A DNA stretch of 39,729 bases from Blastococcus sp. KM273128. Lineage in GTDB: Bacteria; Actinomycetota; Actinomycetes; Mycobacteriales; Geodermatophilaceae. The translations under genes and the position numbers were made by a program. Below, one piece after another: positions 7,368 through 13,543 of this stretch (its first letter is position 1; each line of letters begins with the position of its first letter). The stretch is from contig NZ_SSXA01000030.1 of assembly GCF_021698975.1 (NCBI RefSeq), forward strand, positions 1-39,729, read 5' to 3'. The notes under the pieces are model-generated. The model searched no databases. It had not been told where the DNA came from and was given only the letters and a program-made list of their open reading frames with translations.

Positions 7368-8048
7368 CTACCCCCGCCGGCCGGCCGCGCGGCGGACCAG
7401 GTCGTCGTAGGCGGAGGGGTCGTCGGAGTCGACGACCGGGTAGCCGCCGGCCTCGTCCGGGTGCATCGCGATCCCGGGGTTGTGCACGACGGAGCCGTCG
7501 GCCAGGAAGAAGTGCGGGCTGCCCTGCACGTCGTCCCGGTGCGCCCGGTAGCCGGCCATCATCGGACCGCGGGCCCGGCCGTCGTCCAGGGCGGCCGCGA
7601 CGGCGTCGGCGTCCAGGAGGTCGCAGCCGCGGGCGACGTCGACGACCTCGTGCAGCATGCTGATGCAGCGGCTGTCGCGGAAGAACGCCAGCCGCAGCGC
7701 CATGTCCAGCTGCTCGGCCGCGGCCGCCGACTGCGCCTTGGCCGCGTGCACCGCTTCGTCGGCCGGCAGCCCGGTCACCGGCCACGCCGACGGCTCGCCC
7801 TGCCAGGGGGAGAGCCCCAGCGAGGGCTCCAGCTGACCGACCACCGGGATCTCGGCATCGACCATGCCCCGCGGGATCGCGAAGCGGTTGACGTCCTCCA
7901 GCAGGAACAGCCGGTGGTCCACCCGCACCGCGTCCGCCAGCCCCAGCCGGTCGCGCGCCGCGTAGAAGCGGTGCAGGGCCACGGTGGACCACGCGCACAC
8001 GACGTCGGTGAAGACGACGACGGTGCCCGGTGCGACGTCGATCGGCAT
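7368..8048 (-). CDS. DsbA-like thioredoxin-fold oxidoreductase with a CxxS active site
   Basis: 226-aa DsbA/FrnE-fold protein. The N-terminal beta strand leads into TDVVCAWSTVALHRF, where the usual CPWC motif is C18-A-W-S21, so the resolving cysteine is missing. The cis-proline loop is seen in VQGSPHFFLADG. The helical insert between the two halves has normal length. There is no signal peptide, so it is cytoplasmic. Monothiol members of this fold act as glutathione- or mycothiol-dependent transferases or isomerases rather than dithiol oxidases; that role is inference here. The start at 8048 follows TAGGGC plus 7 nt and has no Shine-Dalgarno sequence, suggesting a leaderless mRNA. It lies 60 nt after the dehydrogenase pair on the same strand but probably has its own promoter. 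Confidence 0.82.
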   Translation of the reverse strand: MPIDVAPGTVVVFTDVVCAWSTVALHRFYAARDRLGLADAVRVDHRLFLLEDVNRFAIPRGMVDAEIPVVGQLEPSLGLSPWQGEPSAWPVTGLPADEAVHAAKAQSAAAAEQLDMALRLAFFRDSRCISMLHEVVDVARGCDLLDADAVAAALDDGRARGPMMAGYRAHRDDVQGSPHFFLADGSVVHNPGIAMHPDEAGGYPVVDSDDPSAYDDLVRRAAGRRG

Positions 8049-8055
8049 GGTCGCG

Positions 8056-8061
8056 GCCCTA
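8056..8061 (-). promoter_or_regulatory. -10-like box before the DsbA-like gene
   Basis: On the minus strand TAGGGC is followed by 7 nt and the ATG at 8048. The same TAG-plus-short-gap layout is seen before several other genes here, supporting leaderless transcription. Confidence 0.35.
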
Positions 8062-8108
8062 CCCGCCGCGCCACCGGGGTACGCGGGCCCGGCGGCGCGG
8101 CGGGGCCG

Positions 8109-9317
8109 TCAGGGGGCGACGACCGCCTTGGTCCAGCCGCTCTCGCGCCGGTCGAAGGTCTCGTAGGCGTCGAGCACCGAGGGCATGTCCTCGACCTGGG
8201 TGAGCACGGTCGAGGGGTCGATCGCGCCGGTGCGGACCAGGTCGAGCAGCTCCGGGATGTACCGGCGGTGGTTGCAGTTGCCCATCTTCACCGTCAGGTT
8301 CTTGTTCATCGCCGCACCGATCGGATAGCTGGTCATCTCCGGCGGGTAGACGCCGATGATCCCGATCGTCCCGGCCTTGGCGACGGCCTGCACCGCCCAC
8401 TGCGCCGCCTGGCTCGGGGCGTCCCCGGCGACCCAGTTCGCCCCCTCCGGGTTCTGCTCGGGCGCGACCTGCGCGCGCTCCTGGTCGAAGGTGCCCGCCT
8501 GCTGCTCGGCCGTCTCCGCCGCCGGGCCGGACCTCGGCCGCTGGGCGTCCACGCCGACGGCGTCGATGACGCGGTCGACGCCGATCCCGCCGGTGAGCTC
8601 CTGCACGACGGCGACCGGGTCCTCGGCGTTGAAGTCGATCGCCTCCCCGCCCCGCCCGCGCGCCTGGTCCAGCCGGCTGGCGACGCCGTCGACGACGAGC
8701 ACGCGCCCGGCGCCCTGCTGGAAGGCGCTGGTGACCGCGAACTGCCCGACCGGGCCGGCACCGAGCACGAGCACGGTGTCGCCGGGCCCGACCTCGGCCA
8801 GCCGCGCGCCGAACCAGGCCGTCGGGTAGATGTCCGACAGCAGGATCGCCTGGTCGTCGGTCACCTCCGGCGGCAGCCAGACCGGGCCCACGTGGGCGAA
8901 CGGGATGCGGGCGTACTGCGCCTGCAGGCCGTCGACCGGGCCGGTGGTCTGCGGCCCGCCGAAGAAGCAGGTGCCGGCCGAGGGGCCATTCGGGTTCGCG
9001 TTGTCGCACTGCGCGTAGTAGCCGGCGCGGCAGTACGAGCAGACGCCGCAGCCGACGGTGGACGGGATGACGACCCGGTCCCCGGCGCGCAGGTTGCGCA
9101 CGCCCGGGCCGGTCTCGCGCACCACGCCCACCGCCTCGTGGCCGAGGATCGTGCCCTCGACCATGCCCGACATCGTGCCGCGCACGAAGTGCAGGTCGGT
9201 GCCGCAGATGCCGGTCGCGGTGATCTCCACGATCGCGTCGGTCGGGTCCTGCACGGTCGGGTCGGGGACGTCGTCCAACCGGATGTTCCCGACGCCGTGC
9301 CACACGACAGCCTTCAC
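8109..9317 (-). CDS. zinc-dependent dehydrogenase, glutathione-independent formaldehyde dehydrogenase-like
   Basis: 402-aa zinc MDR enzyme. The catalytic zinc site is visible as Cys38 (GICGTDLH), His60 and Glu61 (LGHEAVG). The structural zinc site is the four cysteines Cys90, Cys93, Cys96 and Cys104 (VGCGVCSYCRAGYYAQC). The Rossmann motif is VLVLGAGPVGQFAVTSA. The extra loop before the C-terminal region (TFDQERAQVAPEQNPEGANW) and its length match the Pseudomonas putida-type formaldehyde dehydrogenase/dismutase group. It is a paralogue of the next gene upstream, with closely matching N-termini, and is read from the same operon 13 nt behind it, with GAGGGGAG before its ATG. The likely substrate is formaldehyde or another small aldehyde/alcohol; specificity is not provable from sequence. 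Confidence 0.9.
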   Translation of the reverse strand: MKAVVWHGVGNIRLDDVPDPTVQDPTDAIVEITATGICGTDLHFVRGTMSGMVEGTILGHEAVGVVRETGPGVRNLRAGDRVVIPSTVGCGVCSYCRAGYYAQCDNANPNGPSAGTCFFGGPQTTGPVDGLQAQYARIPFAHVGPVWLPPEVTDDQAILLSDIYPTAWFGARLAEVGPGDTVLVLGAGPVGQFAVTSAFQQGAGRVLVVDGVASRLDQARGRGGEAIDFNAEDPVAVVQELTGGIGVDRVIDAVGVDAQRPRSGPAAETAEQQAGTFDQERAQVAPEQNPEGANWVAGDAPSQAAQWAVQAVAKAGTIGIIGVYPPEMTSYPIGAAMNKNLTVKMGNCNHRRYIPELLDLVRTGAIDPSTVLTQVEDMPSVLDAYETFDRRESGWTKAVVAP

Positions 9318-9330
9318 GTCCGTGCTCCCC

Positions 9331-10479
9331 TCAGGCGTTCCGGCCAGGGCGCAGCAGGACCTTGGTCCAGCCGTCGTCCCGCTGGTCGAAGTGCTGGTAC
9401 CCCTCCACGGCCTCGTCGAGGCCGAGCTCGTGCGAGGTGATCAGCCCGGGCGTGGCCCGTCCGGCGACGATCAGGTCGCGCAGCTGGCGGTTGTACCGCT
9501 TCACCGGCGCCTGCCCGGTGCCCATCGACTGCCCCTTGGTGAAGAAGGTGCCGAACTGCCACGGGATCCGGCCCTGCTGGGCCAGCTCGCCGTTGGCCCC
9601 CGGGTCGGCCGGCATGTAGACGCCGACGACGCCGATCCCGCCGGCCGAGCGCACCACCTGCGCCAGGTTGTCCAGCACCAGCTCGGGGTGCTCCTCGCCG
9701 GAGGGGTCGTGCGCCTGGTAGCCGACGGCCTCCACGCCCCGGTCGACGCCGCGCCCGCCGGTGGCGTCCATCAGCTGCTCGACCGGGTCGTGCGCGCTGA
9801 AGTCGACCGGCGTGGCCCCGAACTTCTCGGCCAGCGCGAGCCGGTCGGTCTCCTTGTCGACGACGAAGACCTGCGAGGCGCCGCGGATCATGGCGCTGTG
9901 CGCGGCCATGAGGCCGACGGGTCCACCGCCGAAGACCGCGACCCGGTCGCCGGCCTGGAAGCCGGAGAGCTCCACGCCGTGCCAGCCGGTCGGGAAGATG
10001 TCCGACAGCATCGTGAAGTCGTTCTCGTGCTCGTCGCCGGCGGGCAGGTGGAGCAGGTTGAAGTCGGCCCAGGGCACCCGCAGGTACTCGGCCTGGCCGC
10101 CGTCGTAGGGCCCCATGTTCGCGTAGCCGTAGGCGGCGCCGTCCACGCCCTCGTTCGGGTTGGCGCGCAGGCAGAACGACGTCCACCCCTGGGTGCAGGT
10201 GCGGCAGGTGCCGCAGGCGATGTTGAAGGGCACCGAGACGCGATCGCCGACCTGGATCCGGTCGACGCCCTCGCCGACGGCCTCGACGACGCCCATGTTC
10301 TCGTGGCCGAGGACCTTGCCCTCCTCGACGGGGGTGCGGCCCTCGTACATGTGCAGGTCGGAGCCGCAGATGTTCGTGGTGGTGATGCGGACGATCGCGT
10401 CGGTCGGGGACTGGATCGTCGGGTCGGGGACCTCTTCGACGGCGACCTGCTTGGGGCCCCGGTAGACGACGGCCTTCAT
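9331..10479 (-). CDS. zinc-dependent dehydrogenase, glutathione-independent formaldehyde dehydrogenase-like (paralogue 2)
   Basis: 382-aa zinc MDR enzyme. The catalytic zinc residues are Cys38 (NICGSDLH), His59 and Glu60. The structural zinc cysteines are Cys89, Cys92, Cys95 and Cys103 (IACGTCRTCTQGWTSFC). The dinucleotide motif is VAVFGGGPVGLMAAHSA. The family-specific segments YQAHDPSGEEHPE and TKGQSMGTGQAPVKRYNRQLR match glutathione-independent formaldehyde dehydrogenase-like proteins. The ATG at 10479 was chosen from the conserved MKAVVYRG start and the upstream GGAAGGA. It is the first gene of a two-gene operon with its paralogue and is divergent from the formate/nitrite transporter across a 238-nt region with a 17-bp palindrome. 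That suggests a formaldehyde to formate step next to formate movement. Confidence 0.9.
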   Translation of the reverse strand: MKAVVYRGPKQVAVEEVPDPTIQSPTDAIVRITTTNICGSDLHMYEGRTPVEEGKVLGHENMGVVEAVGEGVDRIQVGDRVSVPFNIACGTCRTCTQGWTSFCLRANPNEGVDGAAYGYANMGPYDGGQAEYLRVPWADFNLLHLPAGDEHENDFTMLSDIFPTGWHGVELSGFQAGDRVAVFGGGPVGLMAAHSAMIRGASQVFVVDKETDRLALAEKFGATPVDFSAHDPVEQLMDATGGRGVDRGVEAVGYQAHDPSGEEHPELVLDNLAQVVRSAGGIGVVGVYMPADPGANGELAQQGRIPWQFGTFFTKGQSMGTGQAPVKRYNRQLRDLIVAGRATPGLITSHELGLDEAVEGYQHFDQRDDGWTKVLLRPGRNA

Positions 10480-10607
10480 GGACTGGTCCTTCCGCTGGGA
10501 GATGGCGGCGGTGCCGCCGGAACGGGCGCCGAGCCGGCCGGTGTCTGCTTCCCGGGGACCTCGCGCCGCTCCGGCACTACCCGGTCCGCCTCCCCGTACT
10601 CGGCCGT

Positions 10608-10624
10608 CCGCGATCCGATCGCGG
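10608..10624. promoter_or_regulatory. 17-bp perfect palindrome in a divergent promoter region
   Basis: CCGCGATCCGATCGCGG is a perfect palindrome about a central C, placed between the dehydrogenase pair and the transporter gene. It is a good candidate operator for shared control. No regulator gene is adjacent, so the binding protein is unknown. Confidence 0.5.
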
Positions 10625-10653
10625 TCCGCATTTCCGGTCGGAGCGGGCTCGGT

Positions 10654-10682
10654 TTGCCGCGGACGCGGAGCGGCGGGACGCT
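10654..10682 (+). promoter_or_regulatory. putative promoter of the formate/nitrite transporter gene
   Basis: TTGCCG at 10654 and GACGCT at 10677 are separated by 17 nt. This predicts a start near 10689, upstream of the GGAGGGGG Shine-Dalgarno sequence at about 10705. Confidence 0.4.
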
Positions 10683-10717
10683 GCGCCCAGGCGGAGCACC
10701 GACCGGAGGGGGCGGCG

Positions 10718-11569
10718 ATGACGGCGCGGCAACCCCAGGAGATGGCCCAGGCGGCCACCGCGATGGGCGCCAAGAAGGTCGACCGCAGCTGGGACCGGGT
10801 GCTGGTCAGCGCCTTCCTGGCCGGGGCCTACATCGCCTTCGGCGGCCTGGTGGCGATCACCGTCTCCTCGGGGCTGGACCCGGAGACGTGGGGGACGCTG
10901 CCCACGCTCTTCACCGGGGCGACGTTCACCCTGGGCCTCGTGCTGGTGCTCATCGCCGGCTCCGACCTGGCCACCGGCAACATGCTGCTGGTGCCGCTGG
11001 GTGCGATGCACGGCAAGCTCGGGCTGGGCGACGTCGCCCGCAACCTCACCCTCGTCCTGCTCGGCAACCTGGTGGGCGCCCTGTTCGTCGCCTACTTCCT
11101 GGCCGTCCAGACCGGGGTGATCGGGGACGCCGACGCGGCGGGCAGCGCGGCGCTCACCTACGAGCGGCTGGCCTCCATCGCGGAGGGCAAGGCGCTGGGT
11201 GAGTCGCCGTGGCAGACCTTCCTGCGGGCGGTCGGCTGCAACTGGCTGGTCTGCCTCGCGGTCTGGATGTCGCTGGCGGCGACCTCGGTGTCGGGCAAGA
11301 TCCTGGCGATCTTCTTCCCGATCATGGCCTTCGTGGCGATGGGCTTCGACCACGTCGTGGCCAACATGTTCTTCCTGCCGGCCGCGATCTTCGCCGGGGT
11401 CCCCGACATCGGCTGGGACGACACCTTGCTGAACTGGCTGCTGGCCGGGGCCGGGAACCTCGTCGGCGCGGTCGTCTTCGTGGCCACCTCCTACTGGTAC
11501 CTGTTCCTGCGGGACGAGCCCGGGCCGTCGGCGTCCGAGGCCGCGGCCGAGCCGGCCGAGCGCGGCTGA
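10718..11569 (+). CDS. formate/nitrite transporter family channel (FocA/NirC type)
   Basis: 283-aa polytopic membrane protein with about six transmembrane segments. Family segments include FLAGAYIAFGGLVAITVSSG near residue 30, GSDLATGNMLLVPLGAMHGK near 90 and NWLVCLAVWMSLAATSVSGKILAIFFPI in the second half. These are characteristic of FNT pentameric channels for formate, nitrite or hydrosulfide. The ATG at 10718 has GGAGGGGG 6 nt upstream; longer in-frame starts would add a non-conserved, Arg-rich stretch. It is divergent from the formaldehyde-dehydrogenase-like genes and is followed downstream by a formate-dehydrogenase-like gene, so formate is the most likely substrate. Nitrite cannot be excluded. 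Confidence 0.92.
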   Translation: MTARQPQEMAQAATAMGAKKVDRSWDRVLVSAFLAGAYIAFGGLVAITVSSGLDPETWGTLPTLFTGATFTLGLVLVLIAGSDLATGNMLLVPLGAMHGKLGLGDVARNLTLVLLGNLVGALFVAYFLAVQTGVIGDADAAGSAALTYERLASIAEGKALGESPWQTFLRAVGCNWLVCLAVWMSLAATSVSGKILAIFFPIMAFVAMGFDHVVANMFFLPAAIFAGVPDIGWDDTLLNWLLAGAGNLVGAVVFVATSYWYLFLRDEPGPSASEAAAEPAERG

Positions 11570-11632
11570 GCCGCACGGCACGTCACGCGATCGTCATCGG
11601 CCGCCCGCGTACGGCGGCGGGCGACGGGGGTA

Positions 11633-11656
11633 GGGGGCGCTCCGGCGAGAGCCCCC
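11633..11656 (+). terminator. GC-rich hairpin between the transporter and Csp-like genes
   Basis: GGGGGC (11633-11638) plus CTC pairs with GAG plus GCCCCC (11651-11656), with one mismatch and a 4-nt loop. It may terminate the transporter transcript or form a structure in the leader of the next gene. Confidence 0.45.
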
Positions 11657-11698
11657 GGTCGCGTCCGCGCCCGGGACGACCACGGAGAGGGGACCGAC

Positions 11699-12106
11699 GT
11701 GACCGTCGCCGCCCAGATGCTCGACACCTACCCGCAGGACCTCGGCGGGGTGGACCGGCAGAAGCTCCTGGAGTGCATCGAGGCCTGCTTCGAGTGCGCC
11801 CAGGCCTGCACCGCGTGCGCCGACGCGTGCCTCAGCGAGGACACCGTCGCGGAGCTGAGGAAGTGCATCCGCACGAACGCCGACTGCGCGGACGTCTGCG
11901 ACACCACCGGGCGCGTCCTGTCCCGGCACACCGGCTACGACGCCCACCTCACCCGCGCCGTCCTGGAGGCCTGCGCCGCGGCGTGCAAGGCCTGCGGCGA
12001 CGAGTGCGGGGAGCACGCCGGGATGCACGAGCACTGCCGTGTCTGCGCCGAGGCGTGCCGGCGCTGCGAGGCCGCCTGCCGCGACCTGATCAGCAGCCTG
12101 GGATGA
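11699..12106 (+). CDS. cysteine-rich four-helix-bundle copper-binding protein (Csp-like)
   Basis: 135-aa protein with 18 cysteines, arranged along predicted helices as CxxxC and CxxC repeats (ECIEACFECAQACTACADAC near residue 25, EACAAACKACGDEC near 90, CRVCAEACRRCEAAC near 115). This matches the copper storage protein (Csp, DUF326) family, whose four-helix bundles hold many Cu(I) ions. No signal peptide is seen, so it is the cytosolic type. The GTG at 11699 follows GGAGAGGGG. Its stop is 10 nt before the antiporter start, so the two genes are likely cotranscribed. It lies between formate-related genes, which hints at metal handling or protection of a redox system, but that link is inference. 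Databases often mislabel such proteins as ferredoxins. Confidence 0.88.
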   Translation: MTVAAQMLDTYPQDLGGVDRQKLLECIEACFECAQACTACADACLSEDTVAELRKCIRTNADCADVCDTTGRVLSRHTGYDAHLTRAVLEACAAACKACGDECGEHAGMHEHCRVCAEACRRCEAACRDLISSLG

Positions 12107-12116
12107 CCACCGCGCG

Positions 12117-13340
12117 ATGACCGTCGACGTGCTGCTGGTGGCGGCGGGCGCGCTCGCGCTCGTCGCCGCGGCCTGGTCGACGGTCATCCGGCGGCTGCCG
12201 GTCAGCGAGCCGTTGATCGCCCTGGTGCTGGGCGTGCTGCTCGGACCGGCGGCCCTGGACGTGTTGCGCCTGCCGGACCTGATCGCCGACCACGCCTGGC
12301 TGCACACCGCCGCGCGGTTGCTGCTGGCCGTCTCGGTGATGTCGATCGCGCTGCGCTATCCCTTCCACGTCGCCCGGACCCGCCTGCGCCCGGTCACCCT
12401 GCTCCTGCTCGTCGTCATGCCGGTGATGGCGCTGGTCGGCGCCGGGCTCGCCGCGGCGGTGCTGGGCGTCGGGGCGGGGGTCGCCGCGCTGCTCGGTGCC
12501 GCGCTGGCGCCCACGGACCCCGTGCTCGCCTCCAACGTGGCCACCGGCGAGCCGGCCGAGCAGGACATCCCCGGCCGGGACCGCCAGCTCCTCTCCCTGG
12601 AATCCGGGGCCAACGACGGCCTGGCCCTCCCGCTGGTCCTGGTGGCCGTGGCGGTCGCCGGCCCGATGACAGTGAGCGAAGCGCTGCTCGAGTCGCTCTG
12701 GCAGGTGCTCGGGGCGGTGCTGCTCGGGGTCCTGCTCGGCTGGCTGGGCGGACGTGCCCTGCGGGCCGGCGCCGACCACGGGTCCACCGATCCGGGGCCC
12801 GAGCTGGTGTTCACCGTGGTGCTGGCCTTCGCCGTCCTCGGTGCGGGCGGGCTGGTCCACGTCGACGGGATCCTGGCCGTCTTCGTCTGCGGCCTGGCCT
12901 TCAACGCGGTCAGCACGGGACGCGAGCGGACGGCCGACGTCCGCATCGACGAGGCGGTGAACCGGTTCGTCGTCCTGCCGCTGTTCCTGGCCTTCGGCGC
13001 GCTGCTGCCGTGGGAGGAGTGGCGCGGGCTGGGCTGGGGCGGCGTGGCGTTCGCCGTCGCCGTGCTCCTCCTGCGCCGTCCCCCGGTCGTCTACCTCCTG
13101 CGCCGACCGTTGGGCCTGGGCCGGCCGGACGCCGTCCACCTGGGCTGGTTCGGGCCGATCGGCGTCTCGGCGCTGTTCTACCTGACGCTGGAGTCCGAGC
13201 GGATCGCCCTCGACCCGGTCGTCCTGGTGGCGGGCTCGCTGGTGGTCGCCGCCAGCACGGTGGTCCACGGCCTGACGGCCACGCCGGGGCGGGTGGTGTT
13301 CCGGGAGGTGACCGCCGGACGCGCCGGGGACGGCTCCTGA
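12117..13340 (+). CDS. cation:proton antiporter, CPA1 family
   Basis: 407-aa polytopic membrane protein with about 11-12 hydrophobic segments. The antiporter core motifs are present: ALAPTDPVLASNVATGEPAEQD around residue 140 (TDP motif) and SLESGANDGLALPLVLVAV around residue 165 (ND motif). Both are typical of CPA1 Na+(K+)/H+ exchangers. No long C-terminal regulatory domain is present. It begins 10 nt after the Csp-like gene with no strong Shine-Dalgarno sequence, so translation may be coupled. The likely role is pH or cation homeostasis at the membrane; the transported ion is not decidable from sequence. Confidence 0.88.
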   Translation: MTVDVLLVAAGALALVAAAWSTVIRRLPVSEPLIALVLGVLLGPAALDVLRLPDLIADHAWLHTAARLLLAVSVMSIALRYPFHVARTRLRPVTLLLLVVMPVMALVGAGLAAAVLGVGAGVAALLGAALAPTDPVLASNVATGEPAEQDIPGRDRQLLSLESGANDGLALPLVLVAVAVAGPMTVSEALLESLWQVLGAVLLGVLLGWLGGRALRAGADHGSTDPGPELVFTVVLAFAVLGAGGLVHVDGILAVFVCGLAFNAVSTGRERTADVRIDEAVNRFVVLPLFLAFGALLPWEEWRGLGWGGVAFAVAVLLLRRPPVVYLLRRPLGLGRPDAVHLGWFGPIGVSALFYLTLESERIALDPVVLVAGSLVVAASTVVHGLTATPGRVVFREVTAGRAGDGS

Positions 13341-13543
13341 TCGGGGCGCCCCGCGATGCGGTGCATGACGAAACCATGTCACTTGCCGGCGCGCGCCGTT
13401 TGGCGAGGTCGGGCGGGGGCACGGGTGGCCCTGGTCCACGCCGGTGGGCAGCCGCCGGCGCCGCTCCGCACGACGTCGCCGGTCCGGCACCTGCGGACCC
13501 GTGGGCGACGTCCCCGCCCGATCCCGATCACCGGAGGACGCAC

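Noticed and set aside
11621..11640. Possible CsoR-type copper operator (G-rich stretch) before the Csp-like gene
   Set aside because: The sequence is G-rich but lacks the matching C-rich half needed for an inverted repeat; it fits the recurring GGGTAG element seen elsewhere.
13353..13363. Shared 11-mer GCGATGCGGTG also at 22469-22479, both in upstream regions
   Set aside because: At this base composition many 11-base repeats are expected by chance in 40 kb; the flanks do not align beyond a few bases.
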